From: Mucilaginibacter sp. OK283
Lineage (GTDB): Bacteria > Bacteroidota > Bacteroidia > Sphingobacteriales > Sphingobacteriaceae
Reading direction: 5' to 3'
Assembly (NCBI RefSeq): GCF_900110415.1
Contig: NZ_FODR01000008.1
Span: 248,001 to 312,000, forward strand
DNA length: 64,000 nt
Below, in pieces: positions 53,001 through 61,628 of this stretch (position 1 is the stretch's first letter; the number at the start of each line of letters is the position of its first letter). The notes beneath the pieces were generated by a model. It made no database searches, had not been told where the DNA came from, and saw nothing but the letters and a program-made list of their open reading frames with translations. Both the position numbers and the translations under genes were made by a program.

Positions 53001-53604
53001 CAGCGATTTGAAACTGATGCAAAAAGCACGCTCGGGCGAAGGTGGCGAAGAGATAATGGGTGCTTTTAACGAGTTACGTAAACGTGGCGAAATCCGGATA
53101 GGCGGGCTGGTAAGCAGTGTTCAGCATAAAATAACCAAAACCGGTAAACCCTTTGGCACCTTCGTGTTGGAGGACTACAATGAATCGTACGAGTTTGCCT
53201 TGTTTGGCGATGATTATGTGAAATTCCGCAACATGATGATGGATGGTTATTTTTTACATATCAAAGGCACCATCGAAGAAAAATTCCGCCAAAAGGACAA
53301 CTGGGATCTGCGCATCCTGGTGATGGATTTACTGTCCGAAATGCGCGATAAGCTCACCAAATCATTAACAGTTTGTATAGATGTGAGCATGCTCAGCAGT
53401 AAATTACTTGACGATATACAACACATCATCGACGAGAATAACCAAAAATACCCGGTAAAAAACTGCAAACTACGCTTCAAGATCAATAACCGCGAAGAGG
53501 CCATGCATGTGGAGCTATCATCCAAAAATTTTAAAGTAAACCCAAGCGATGATTTGATTGAGGGGATATTTAACATTACGAATACGCAGCCTTTGTTGGG
53601 GTAA
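50020..53604 (+). CDS. dnaE: DNA polymerase III subunit alpha
   Basis: A 1194-residue replicative polymerase of the DnaE type. The N-terminal PHP domain starts at HLHVHTQ (His8, His10). The catalytic palm has PDIDTDF at 418-424 with Asp419, Asp421 and Asp423 nearby; two of these bind metal. Fingers, beta-binding region and an OB domain (about 1000-1075) follow. Length is typical. It replicates the chromosome. It is divergent from tamB. Confidence 0.96.
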   Translation: MPDFSHLHVHTQFSLLDGAADISKLYKKAAADGMKALAITDHGNMFGVFKFVAEAGKHNVKPIVGCEFYVVDDRHKKTFTKEKKDIRRHQLMLAKNPEGYKNLVKLCSYGYMEGLYSKWPRIDKELILKHHKGIIATTCCIGASVPQAILRDTPEAAETEFKWWLDLFGEDYYIELQRHDIPDQNTVNKVLLEYAKKYNVKVICSNDSHYVDQQDSNAHDILLCVNTGDMQSTPIATDEEGGRGYRFGFPNDQFYFKTQQEMSHLFKDLPESLDNTNEIVDKVEVLKLKRDILLPNYVIPEEFKIHNTGDADTLNQWEYLKHLTFMGAKERYIDISPETEERINFELFTIRTMGFAGYFLIVADFIKAGRDMGVFIGPGRGSAAGSVVAYCTGITNIDPMKYNLLFERFLNPDRKSMPDIDTDFDDAGRQKVIDYVVDKYGKNQVAQIITYGSMAARTSIQDVGRVLDMPLSEMNLIKKLVPDTLGITLKDAIEQVPELKEILNGNDLRSQVLREAAKLEGSVRNTGVHAAGIIIAPYDLTDIVPVAVAKDSDLLVTQYDGRVIEDAGVIKMDFLGLKTLTIIKDALRMIKQNHGVHIDIDYIPLDDLQTYELYQRGDTNGTFQFESDGMQMYLRELKPDKFEDLIAMNALYRPGPIEYIPNFISRKHGREPIVFDLPDMEEYLGETYGITVYQEQVMLLSQKLAGFSKGDADVLRKAMGKKQIEVLNKMEAQFMDGAMAKGHPKDKLTKIWTDWKAFAQYAFNKSHSTCYAFVAYQTAYLKAHYPSEYMAAVLNNQNNMEKITFFMEECRRMGVEVLGPDINESDMAFAVNKKGQVRFGLTGVKGVGDKAVESIIEERVANGPYVSVYDFARRSNTRSVNRKSYENLVYGGAFDEFGYNRAQFFAKTDVGVLTGIERLTKYANDYQNVQSSSQSSLFGGSVASYVPEPAMPEAEEWPLIEKLKYEKTVIGIYLTGHPLDNYKVELDRFCNSTISDLKLMQKARSGEGGEEIMGAFNELRKRGEIRIGGLVSSVQHKITKTGKPFGTFVLEDYNESYEFALFGDDYVKFRNMMMDGYFLHIKGTIEEKFRQKDNWDLRILVMDLLSEMRDKLTKSLTVCIDVSMLSSKLLDDIQHIIDENNQKYPVKNCKLRFKINNREEAMHVELSSKNFKVNPSDDLIEGIFNITNTQPLLG

Positions 53605-53662
53605 GGGCTCTTGTAATATTTGAATTAATAAGTTAAATTTGATTGACAACATAATCGTTATT

Positions 53663-53899
53663 ATGGAAACGGAAGTAATCAGAGAAAGACTACAGGAGTA
53701 CATTCGCTTCGCTGAAGATAAAAAAGTGAGGGCAATATATACTATGGTGGAAAGTGAGATTAAGATGGATATTGATCTGTGGGAAGACGAAGACTTTTTG
53801 AACGAGATAAATGCTCGTGTAGATGATTATGAAAGCGGAAAGGTACAGGGTATATCTTGGGAAGAAGTTAAGAAGCGGGCGAGAAATCATCGATCATAG
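53663..53899 (+). CDS. Antitoxin-like protein of a ParD/RelB-type module
   Basis: A 78-residue acidic, helical protein without a recognised DNA-binding motif by eye. It precedes a RelE/ParE toxin and overlaps it by one base (TAGTG). A C-terminal part VQGISWEEVKKRA is like that of addiction-module antitoxins. ATG 53663 is preferred over TTG 53639. Confidence 0.75.
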   Translation: METEVIRERLQEYIRFAEDKKVRAIYTMVESEIKMDIDLWEDEDFLNEINARVDDYESGKVQGISWEEVKKRARNHRS

Positions 53900-54198
53900 T
53901 GGAATACGATATTGAATATTTGCCTAAAGCGCAAGTTGAATATCTTGAAGCCTATTTGTGGTACGAAGAGCAATTGGCCGGATTGGGAAGTCGTTTTGAG
54001 ACGGCTGTAGAAAGAAAATTAAACCGCATTAGTAAATATCCACTGTTATATCCCAATAAAAACAAAAACTTACGTGAGGCTACAATAGATGATTTTCCTT
54101 TTTTAATTATTTACAAGGTTTACCCTCAAAACAATGTGATATTTATTTATGCTATTTTTCACACAAGCAGGCGGCCGGGAAAAAAATACGGAGCATAA
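53899..54198 (+). CDS. RelE/ParE-superfamily toxin
   Basis: A 99-residue basic protein of the ParE/RelE fold: the N-terminal YLPKAQVEYLEAYLWYEEQ helices, the GLGSRFETAVERKLNRI middle and the FPFLIIYKV strand, with a C-terminal HTSRRP. ParE members inhibit gyrase, RelE members cut mRNA; which applies is not readable. The GTG start overlaps the antitoxin stop. Confidence 0.85.
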   Translation: MEYDIEYLPKAQVEYLEAYLWYEEQLAGLGSRFETAVERKLNRISKYPLLYPNKNKNLREATIDDFPFLIIYKVYPQNNVIFIYAIFHTSRRPGKKYGA

Positions 54199-54307
54199 TC
54201 AGTTGCCAATAACTATTTTGATTTGATCTCTTGTTAAAAACTTACAGTCACGCCAGCGTTAAGTGGATAACTTATATCAATATAATTGTCACATTGTCAG
54301 GTGTGGT

Positions 54308-54339
54308 TTGTGGCAAGCTATTTGAATAGTATATATTTG
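54308..54339 (+). promoter_or_regulatory. trxA promoter
   Basis: TTG at 54308-54310 and TATATTTG at 54332-54339 with 21 bp between fit the Bacteroidota promoter consensus well. The -7 box ends 27 bp before the ATG. Confidence 0.65.
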
Positions 54340-54366
54340 TACAACAAAATTTAAAAAATAGAAATC

Positions 54367-54687
54367 ATGGCTTTAGAAATAACTGATGCAAACTTTGACG
54401 AACTTGTCCTGAAATCAGACAAACCCGTACTTATTGACTTTTGGGCTGAATGGTGCGGTCCGTGTAGGATGGTTGGTCCGGTAGTTGAAGATATTGCAAA
54501 AGAATACGAAGGCAGGGCTGTTGTTGGTAAAGTTGATGTCGACAACAACCCAGGTATATCTGTAAAATTCGGTATCCGTAATATCCCTGCTTTATTGTTC
54601 TTTAAAAATGGCGAAATAGTGGATAAACAAATTGGTGCAGTTCCAAAATCAGTATTAACTGATAAATTAGCTAAGCAATTAGCTTAA
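54367..54687 (+). CDS. trxA: Thioredoxin
   Basis: A 106-residue thioredoxin with the active site WCGPC (Cys30 and Cys33) in DFWAEWCGPC. No signal peptide, so it reduces cytosolic disulfides, including peroxiredoxins such as Bcp (27052). It has its own promoter and terminator. Confidence 0.96.
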   Translation: MALEITDANFDELVLKSDKPVLIDFWAEWCGPCRMVGPVVEDIAKEYEGRAVVGKVDVDNNPGISVKFGIRNIPALLFFKNGEIVDKQIGAVPKSVLTDKLAKQLA

Positions 54688-54743
54688 TCCGTACAGGCAT
54701 AAATTAAGTTTATTAATAACTTAATCCACCATATTTTACTTTA

Positions 54744-54776
54744 AAAAGCGTTGCTAATGTTGGCAACGCTTTTTTT
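54744..54776 (+). terminator. trxA intrinsic terminator
   Basis: AAAAGCGTTGC at 54744-54754 pairs perfectly with GCAACGCTTTT at 54763-54773 across an 8-bp loop, with a T-run to 54776. Its last T is directly before the ATG at 54777, the first in-frame start of the DUF58 frame. Confidence 0.85.
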
Positions 54777-54794
54777 ATGCCCTATATTAGCCCT

Positions 54795-55715
54795 ATGCCC
54801 AAATTAAACGACGATCAGCAAATACTGCAGTTAGCCAACCTTGAACTGTTGGCCCGGCAGGTAGTTGAAGGTTTTATAACCGGCCTGCATCAAAGCCCTT
54901 TCCATGGCTTTTCGGTTGAGTTTGCCGAGCATCGCTTATACAACAACGGCGAATCGGTAAAAAACATCGATTGGAAATTGCTGGCCCGTACCGATAAGCT
55001 GTTTGTAAAACAATTTGAGGAAGAAACCAACCTGCGCTGCTACCTGCTGCTGGATACGTCGTCGTCCATGAACTTCCCCGAAAAAGGGACCAGCAAGCTG
55101 CAGTTTTCTATCTATGCCATTGCATCATTAATGCATTTGTTTAAAAAACAAAGAGATGCGTTTGGGCTCTGCCTTTTTTCAGACAAGGTAGATTGGCTGA
55201 GTTCGGCAAAATCAACTACAACACACCTGTTTCATTTATACGCCGAACTGGAGAAGGCTTATAATAACCCCAAAGCCAATACAGTTACCAACATAACACA
55301 GGTATTGCACCATGTTGCCAACGAGATTCATCAGCGATCCATGGTCATTATTTTTAGCGATATGCTGGAAAATAGCCTTAACCCCGATAAGGTGCAAGCC
55401 TTGTTCGCGGCGGTTCAGCACCTGAAGTTCAGCAAACACGAAGTAATTATTTTTAACGTTAGCGATAAGCAAAAAGAAGTAGACTTTAACTTTGATAACC
55501 GCCCACATCATTTTATCGATATAGAAAGCGGTGCCGAAGTAAAGGTGCACCCCAGCAAAGTACGGGATGCCTACAAAGCAACCTTAACCGAATATCGCCA
55601 CCAACTTGAGCTTAAATGCGCCCAATACCACATTGATCTGGTTGACGTTGACATTAATGAAAGCTATCATAACGTGCTAAAAACTTACCTTGCTAAGCGA
55701 AATAAAATGATATAA
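54795..55715 (+). CDS. DUF58 domain-containing protein
   Basis: A 306-residue protein (ATG 54795; another start at 54777 adds six residues). The VWA-like domain has the MIDAS motif DTSSS at about residues 87-91 and the DUF58 core PFHGFSVEFAEHRLYNNGE at about 35-53. In most genomes DUF58 proteins are next to a MoxR ATPase and BatA/B genes; none are here. Role is unknown; it may bind a metal-dependent partner. Confidence 0.85.
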   Translation: MPKLNDDQQILQLANLELLARQVVEGFITGLHQSPFHGFSVEFAEHRLYNNGESVKNIDWKLLARTDKLFVKQFEEETNLRCYLLLDTSSSMNFPEKGTSKLQFSIYAIASLMHLFKKQRDAFGLCLFSDKVDWLSSAKSTTTHLFHLYAELEKAYNNPKANTVTNITQVLHHVANEIHQRSMVIIFSDMLENSLNPDKVQALFAAVQHLKFSKHEVIIFNVSDKQKEVDFNFDNRPHHFIDIESGAEVKVHPSKVRDAYKATLTEYRHQLELKCAQYHIDLVDVDINESYHNVLKTYLAKRNKMI

Positions 55716-55716
55716 G

Positions 55717-57048
55717 TTATTGAACCTGTATAGGTGTATTAAATATCAACATTACCGATGTGCCCTCGCCCTTTACAGAGTTTATTTTTATTTTAATACC
55801 ATGAAAGGTAGTAATACTTTTAACTATAGCCAGGCCTAAGCCATAACTCTCTTTTTCATCGGTATCCAGCTTTTCAAAACGGTTAAAGGCGCTTTCTATT
55901 TGCTTTTTTTCCATCCCGGCGCCAGTATCGGCAATGATAATTGTATAAATACCATCTTTAAGTTCATCAGAAATGGTAATGCTACCTCCCGGATTGTTAT
56001 ATTTTATTGAATTATTAATAATGTTAAACAATAACGTATGCATAAGCGGCCGGTTGCCCTGTATGGTATAAATGTATTTGAGATTATTGGTAAACTTCAA
56101 CTCCTTTTCTTCAATACGATCTTCCAGTTCCTCCCGTATTTCCATAACTATGGCCGCAATCATTACCATATCCGCTTTATCATACTGGTTGTTTTCAACT
56201 TTCGATATTAGTAACAAACTATTGATGATAGACTTAAGTCTGTTAAGCGTTTTTAACGAGGCATGCATTTTATTTTCGCTGCCCTCGCTTAATTCCTCAT
56301 GCAATAAAATATTCTCCAGCCTTGAACTGATAATGGATATCGGCGTAAGCAATTCATGCGATACATTGGCAATAAATTGTTTTTCGAGGATGAAAAGGTT
56401 CGAGATCTTTTTCATAAGCGAACTGATACTGTCATCCAGCAATTCAAAATCCTGCGTAGTGGTCTTTATTTTTCCATAATCAAAATTCATCGGGTCGTTC
56501 ACCTTAATCAATTTCCGGTCGATGATCTGGTAAAAAGGCGCCAGCAGGAATTTGGTGAACACAAGGTCGCTTAACAGGGTTAAAACCAATGCTATAATCA
56601 ACACCACAATGGTGAATTTTTTAATGATGGATTTTAATTCCTCAACCGATTCAATGGCCACCCCAACCTCCAGCATGTAAGTATGGTTTTTAAGATTAAA
56701 ACGGTGCGATAACACCCGGTAATCCTGCATATTGCGGTCTATTTCGCGTCGCTCGGTGGTAAATCCGCCGTTGGGGGCCAATACGGGTTCATATTTCACA
56801 GGCTTAATAGAGATAAACTCCTCCTTAAGAATGTTATAATCGGTATAAATTTTTTGAGTGCTCAGATATCCGCTGATTTCTTTGGATGACAGGCTTCTTA
56901 ATATTTCCCGCTTATCATTCTGCAGCCGCAATTCAATATGGTTATAAGAGATCTTCTCGATAGATAACAGGATGAACAACCCTGTAAACAGGATGATAGC
57001 TACCTTGGTTAAAGTATTATACAGGGCCAGTTTTACCTGCAGTTTCAT
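55717..57048 (-). CDS. Sensor histidine kinase
   Basis: A 443-residue membrane kinase. Two helices (about 11-30 and 145-168) surround a periplasmic loop of 115 residues. The phosphoacceptor His231 is in SHELLTP, the ATP-binding N box NNSIKYN is near 335 and GLGLAI near 400. It is expected to phosphorylate the response regulator encoded 11 bp upstream. The signal is unknown. Confidence 0.93.
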   Translation of the reverse strand: MKLQVKLALYNTLTKVAIILFTGLFILLSIEKISYNHIELRLQNDKREILRSLSSKEISGYLSTQKIYTDYNILKEEFISIKPVKYEPVLAPNGGFTTERREIDRNMQDYRVLSHRFNLKNHTYMLEVGVAIESVEELKSIIKKFTIVVLIIALVLTLLSDLVFTKFLLAPFYQIIDRKLIKVNDPMNFDYGKIKTTTQDFELLDDSISSLMKKISNLFILEKQFIANVSHELLTPISIISSRLENILLHEELSEGSENKMHASLKTLNRLKSIINSLLLISKVENNQYDKADMVMIAAIVMEIREELEDRIEEKELKFTNNLKYIYTIQGNRPLMHTLLFNIINNSIKYNNPGGSITISDELKDGIYTIIIADTGAGMEKKQIESAFNRFEKLDTDEKESYGLGLAIVKSITTFHGIKIKINSVKGEGTSVMLIFNTPIQVQ

Positions 57049-57059
57049 TGACGGTTTGT

Positions 57060-57737
57060 TTAAATATTCACGCGGTAACCTATACTCCGTACCGTCTCAA
57101 ACCAATCAATAGAGATGTATTGCGACAGCTTTTTGCGCAGGTTTTTTACGTGTACATCAACAAAATTCGAGTCGCTGTTTATTTCAAGTACATCGCCCCA
57201 AACATGTTCGGTAAGATTGGTACGGGATATCACCCTGTTTTTATTGAGCACTAAATAATTCAAAATCTCAAATTCCTTTTTGGTGAGGTTTATACGTTCA
57301 TCGTTAAACATTACCGTGCGGTTTTGAATATTTATTTTAAGGCCTTTTATATTAATGTCGTTACTCTCCAGCCTATGTTTTCGTCGGGTAATGGCGTGCA
57401 TCCGGGCCAGCAACTCGTTTAATGAGAACGGTTTGGCCAGGTAATCGTCTGCGCCTTGCTCCAGGCCCGATACCCTGTCGTCAACCGCTCCACGGGCGGT
57501 TAGGATAATAACAGCATCATCGCGCTTGTCAAGCCCTTTCAGCATTTTTAACAGGTCGAAACCGTCGCCATCGGGCAGTCCGAGATCAAGCAGGATAAAA
57601 TCGTAATTATTAACAAAGATCTTTTCTTCGGCCGATTTTTTAGTGCGGGCGTGCTCAACAGTGAACCCTTCGTGACTTAAAAATTCGTCAACCTCAAGGG
57701 CTAAGCCCTTTTCGTCTTCAACAATCAAAACATTCAT
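57060..57737 (-). CDS. OmpR-family response regulator
   Basis: A 225-residue two-domain regulator: receiver with phosphorylated Asp51 (LLDLGLPDGDG) and a conserved Thr and Lys further on, and an OmpR/PhoB winged helix (about 125-220, LTKKEFEILNYL). It precedes the histidine kinase by 11 bp. Target genes are not known; the carbohydrate locus to the right is a candidate. Confidence 0.94.
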   Translation of the reverse strand: MNVLIVEDEKGLALEVDEFLSHEGFTVEHARTKKSAEEKIFVNNYDFILLDLGLPDGDGFDLLKMLKGLDKRDDAVIILTARGAVDDRVSGLEQGADDYLAKPFSLNELLARMHAITRRKHRLESNDINIKGLKINIQNRTVMFNDERINLTKKEFEILNYLVLNKNRVISRTNLTEHVWGDVLEINSDSNFVDVHVKNLRKKLSQYISIDWFETVRSIGYRVNI

Positions 57738-57757
57738 AAGTGTGCAAGTTACGAGAT

Positions 57758-57860
57758 TTTAGAGTCAAGAGCCAAGAATCAGGAATCAAGACAAAAAATT
57801 TACATTCAGGCCTATCAATGAAAATTTGTTTTAATTCTTAACCCTTGATTCTCTTTTTGA
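57758..57860. repeat. AAGAATCAGGAATC word repeats
   Basis: GAGTCAAGAGCCAAGAATC at 57763-57781 and the partial inverse TTAATTCTTAACCCTTGATTC at 57831-57851 form a weak stem. Words of the same family occur at 21360-21385. Confidence 0.5.
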
Positions 57861-57920
57861 AAAATAGCTAAATCAATTTCTGCTTAATGGTGTTACCAAA
57901 TAAATACTACTATTGTATAT

Positions 57921-59390
57921 ATGAGACTTTCCATCGAACGAAAACCAATAAGAGTTAACCCCGATCCTAAACGCGTTATTGCCAGATTTTTTTTCAATGG
58001 GAACGATCGTGCAAAAGAAGTAATTGAACGCGTTATGCAAATAAGCGAAGAGGTAGCCTTCGGCATTGTGTCGCCGCTATTGCAGGAATACTCCAAACGG
58101 CACCGTAATATAACCAGGGTTTTAAACCGGCACTGCAGCAAATTAAAGCCGCTTTTTTTAGAGTTAAATATCGATTACGATACATTAACTATTAACCGCA
58201 AGCTGCTTATAGGCTCCTATTTTACCCATGAGTATTCTATTGAATCGGCTGCTTTTTTCAATCCGTCTATCGTGGAAGATCCCGACCAAACCGAGTTGGA
58301 AGATGGGCAACGCAGGGTAATTATTAGTTTCAGGGCCGTAGGCGAAGGGCATATCTCATCCATTACCTTTCGCAGAGGGATGATAGATAAATATAACAAC
58401 ATCACCATTTTACCTGCCGGCAGTTATATTGACGAAGCCGAAATTGTAAGGAACGCGGTATACAATAAAAAGCTGTTTTTTGATAAAGCCGCCGTCACGC
58501 AGATCAATATTGATATTTTACACGAACTGGAATCCAAGCTGGATCACCATTTTGAATACGCCAACCTCCGCCGCATCATTATCGATTCGCAAAAATTGCA
58601 GGAAAGCGATATGAAGAAACTGGAGTACGACAAAGTACTGTGGCTGGCCGACTCGTACTACGAAATAGTTTTTTCGCTGGATACAGATATCTCCGACAGG
58701 GTGATATTCCCAATATCGGAGTATGAGCGCAAAGGTATTGAGGATGCCCGTTTTGTACAGTTCAGAAACGACGACGATACTTCGGTTTATTATGCAACTT
58801 ATACGGCATATGACGGGGCGCTTATTATGCCAAAACTGTTACAAACTACCGATTTTTATAATTTTAAAATAATGCCGTTATATGGTGCGGGGGCCCAAAA
58901 TAAAAACCTGGCATTGTTTCCGCGTAAGGTGAATGGCAAGTTTGTAATGATTTCGCGTATTGATGGTTGTAATAACTATATCATGTACGCCGATAAGATT
59001 AATATTTGGGAAAAACCAATTATGCTGCAGCAACCCCGCTTTAGCTGGGAGTTTGTACAGATAGGCAACTGCGGATCGCCGATTGAAACCAAAGATGGCT
59101 GGCTGATGATAACCCACGGTGTAGGCCCTATGCGCCGCTATGTACTGGGTGCAAGCTTATTAAAACTGGATGACCCTGCCATCGAAATTGGCCGCCTGCG
59201 CGAGCCCTTGCTTATCCCCAACAGCGATGAACGCGAAGGCTATGTACCCAATGTACTATATTCATGCGGGGCGATAATTCATAATGAAAAACTGATAATA
59301 CCTTATGGTGTGTCCGATTCATCAACCGCCTTTGCAGAGGTTGGCCTGCAGGAGTTACTGGATAAATTGAAGAACGATCAAAGCGAATAA
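57921..59390 (+). CDS. Glycoside hydrolase family 130 protein (mannoside phosphorylase-like)
   Basis: A 489-residue five-bladed beta-propeller enzyme. The GH130 motif GIEDARF places the candidate catalytic Asp275, and HGVGPMRR begins at His399. GH130 enzymes phosphorolyse or hydrolyse beta-mannosides. No signal peptide, so it works in the cytosol. The extra N-terminal 100 residues are helical. It begins a group with glycosyltransferases. Confidence 0.88.
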   Translation: MRLSIERKPIRVNPDPKRVIARFFFNGNDRAKEVIERVMQISEEVAFGIVSPLLQEYSKRHRNITRVLNRHCSKLKPLFLELNIDYDTLTINRKLLIGSYFTHEYSIESAAFFNPSIVEDPDQTELEDGQRRVIISFRAVGEGHISSITFRRGMIDKYNNITILPAGSYIDEAEIVRNAVYNKKLFFDKAAVTQINIDILHELESKLDHHFEYANLRRIIIDSQKLQESDMKKLEYDKVLWLADSYYEIVFSLDTDISDRVIFPISEYERKGIEDARFVQFRNDDDTSVYYATYTAYDGALIMPKLLQTTDFYNFKIMPLYGAGAQNKNLALFPRKVNGKFVMISRIDGCNNYIMYADKINIWEKPIMLQQPRFSWEFVQIGNCGSPIETKDGWLMITHGVGPMRRYVLGASLLKLDDPAIEIGRLREPLLIPNSDEREGYVPNVLYSCGAIIHNEKLIIPYGVSDSSTAFAEVGLQELLDKLKNDQSE

Positions 59391-59451
59391 CGCCGCTTTT
59401 GTTATCAGCTTAAATAATATTAATTTAACCACTTAAATAAAGCGTCATCAG

Positions 59452-60312
59452 GTGGTTATTATTAAACGGATAAATGGCCAGCTGGCCAACAGGCTGCACT
59501 TTCTGTCATACTTTATAGCCAACAGTAAGGCTTATAGTTATCCATTGCTTGTAACATGTTTCCCGGAGTATTACAGTTGGTTTAGCCCTGCCGGCGATGA
59601 CGTGCTTAGGGTTACGTTTACAAGGCCCGGAATAAAGCAAAAAGCCATAAACAAAATTTTAAATAAGCTTCATACGCTCGCTTCAAAATTCAGGATTAAA
59701 CTGCCGGGCATCATCTTTCACTCAATTGCCGAAAACGATCTGAAGCTTTCGCAATACGATATCAACAGTCCCGAATTTGTTAAATTGGCACAGCACCAGG
59801 TTGTGATACCCGAAGGCTGGGTTTACCGCGATTACGTTAATTTTAAAAAATACCTGCCGCAAATTAAAAATCTATTTTCGCCCAAACAGGAATTCAGGGA
59901 TGCAATACAACAGGAAGTTAACCGTGCACGAAACATGGGCGATATCCTCATTGGTGTACACATCAGGCGTGGCGATTATATTGATTTTAATGGTGGCAAA
60001 TGGTTTTATAGCAACGAGGTATATATTAACAAAATGGGCCAGGCAGAGCAACTTTTTGCAGGCAAACAATGCGTGTTTATCATATGCTCGCAGGAAAAGC
60101 TGGACGCTAATGAGTTTAGCGGTTTCAAAACCGTAATTGCCCAACGGCCTGCAATTGTCGACTTGTATTTACTTGCCGAATGTGACTATATTTTTGGCCC
60201 GCCAAGCACATTTACAGGCTGGGCATCGTTATACAACACCGTGCCTGCTTACTACATAGAGTTGGCCAACGAAAAGATAACGATCAATTCTTTTAAGGAG
60301 TTTTTTGATTAG
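59452..60312 (+). CDS. GT11-like alpha-1,2-fucosyltransferase-type protein
   Basis: A 286-residue protein. The HIRRGDY motif at 170-176 (His170, Arg172, Arg173, Asp175) is the GDP-fucose-binding signature of GT11. An N-terminal GQLANRLHFLSY corresponds to the family GxLGNQ-type motif, and GPPSTFTGWAS at 249-259 to its third motif. Start is GTG; no in-frame ATG precedes the motif. It may decorate an O-glycan or polysaccharide. The exact acceptor is not readable. Confidence 0.75.
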   Translation: MVIIKRINGQLANRLHFLSYFIANSKAYSYPLLVTCFPEYYSWFSPAGDDVLRVTFTRPGIKQKAINKILNKLHTLASKFRIKLPGIIFHSIAENDLKLSQYDINSPEFVKLAQHQVVIPEGWVYRDYVNFKKYLPQIKNLFSPKQEFRDAIQQEVNRARNMGDILIGVHIRRGDYIDFNGGKWFYSNEVYINKMGQAEQLFAGKQCVFIICSQEKLDANEFSGFKTVIAQRPAIVDLYLLAECDYIFGPPSTFTGWASLYNTVPAYYIELANEKITINSFKEFFD

Positions 60313-60321
60313 CAATAAACG

Positions 60322-61221
60322 CTATCGCCAACTGGTGCTGATTTTTTTAAGAGTAAACTTTTCAAAAATCCTGACAGCAATTTCTTTGTGATCACCCTTT
60401 TCTGATTTACGTACGTAATTAGTTAAATTCAAGAGCTTTAGCTGCGATGTATTATTGTTACCGCTGATGTTCAGGCTGGCATACATCGTTTTTAAAACTA
60501 TGGTATCCGCATCTTTTACCCGTTCATAATCAATAAGCATGGCCAACGTATCTCTTTTGTTTTTGATCAACGACGAACTGTAATAGAAAATATTGCTCCT
60601 GCTGTCAAAATCAACCCTTGCAGTATCTTTGTAAAGCGCGCCGTAACTGTGTTTATTATTGTCCTGAACGTATTTATTAAAATCATGAACGTAATCAAGT
60701 TGCAGGGCATTAATCCTGGAAACCAGTTCACGCTTAGAAAAATTGAAGGTGTATACTTTATTGATATTATTAAACCTGGTATAAGCACCCGGAGGCATGG
60801 TTGTAGCAATAAAAGATATCAAACAACCCACCACCAGCATATTTAAAATTACCGGTTTGAAGTGATATTCTGCCTGCTTGTTAAACTGATAAAAAGACAC
60901 AGGCAAAATGAGCAGTGCTATATAATCGGTATAATCAATTGTGCGGTGAATTGGCACGCCGGCACCATTTAATGCATTGATAACAGGCTGCATTAAAGGC
61001 GATTTCCAAACTATAAAAAACAGTAATGTAAAAAAGTAAACCAGCTTTATTTTCCGCGGAAATAAAGCACTCAACAAAAATGGCAACGCAAACAAGCCGG
61101 CAAAATCAGAAAGTTTGCCGGTTAAATCGTTATGAAACGTTTGTTTAAAGTACCAATCGTTTACAATTAGCAACAAAACCGCGGCTATAAATACCGGGTT
61201 ACCTAATTTATGCTTTGCCAT
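60322..61221 (-). CDS. Integral membrane protein of unknown function
   Basis: A 299-residue protein not recognised. About four or five helices occupy residues 8-150 (for example GLFALPFLLSALF and IALLILPVSFYQF), and a soluble C-terminal part of 145 residues follows. A KLSDFAG segment near residue 36 is conserved-looking. Its stop is 9 bp from the convergent GT11-like stop. No functional link is evident. Confidence 0.6.
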   Translation of the reverse strand: MAKHKLGNPVFIAAVLLLIVNDWYFKQTFHNDLTGKLSDFAGLFALPFLLSALFPRKIKLVYFFTLLFFIVWKSPLMQPVINALNGAGVPIHRTIDYTDYIALLILPVSFYQFNKQAEYHFKPVILNMLVVGCLISFIATTMPPGAYTRFNNINKVYTFNFSKRELVSRINALQLDYVHDFNKYVQDNNKHSYGALYKDTARVDFDSRSNIFYYSSSLIKNKRDTLAMLIDYERVKDADTIVLKTMYASLNISGNNNTSQLKLLNLTNYVRKSEKGDHKEIAVRIFEKFTLKKISTSWR

Positions 61222-61628
61222 TGCTGCAGGTTAATTAACAGCAAGTTATGAAAATAATTAATTCAGGTGTCCGCCAAACTTATTAAGTTTTTGAAACTTC
61301 CTAAGTTTCTCTGCACTACCGCCAGGGCATTTTTATAAAATGTTTATTGAAGCTGTATAAACTGCCCCATAAATCTGCTTGTTCGTCATTTTATTGGCCT
61401 CCAATAAACGACAAACCGTCCTAAATAATAAGCGAATTATTTGGCGCTCCATTCCTGTTTCTCTGTGGTTCATATGCAAAAAGAGCCGTTGCGAATTAAT
61501 ACAACAGGTTATTAAAAAGATTTGAAAAAAAAGGAGTCTGGCATGTCCATTGAATATAAATAATTTAGTATATTTAATTGGTATAATGAACGTTACAAAT
61601 TATTATATGATAAAAAACTTATAAAGCC
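61222..61628. other. Gap with AAACTTATTAAGTTT-type element
   Basis: About 400 bp between divergent genes. At 61276-61308 two neighbouring near-palindromes (AAACTTATTAAGTTT and AAACTTCCTAAGTTT) lie head to tail. The rest is AT-rich; no gene is supported. Confidence 0.5.

Noticed and set aside
57921..59390. Naming as a pesticidal (Cry-type) protein
   Set aside because: Proteins of this length and type have carried that label in databases, but the GH130 motifs and predicted beta-propeller fold fit a mannoside-acting enzyme.
61543..61563. Six-codon ORF after an AAGGAG sequence
   Set aside because: Too short to be supported, and Shine-Dalgarno use is uncommon in this phylum.
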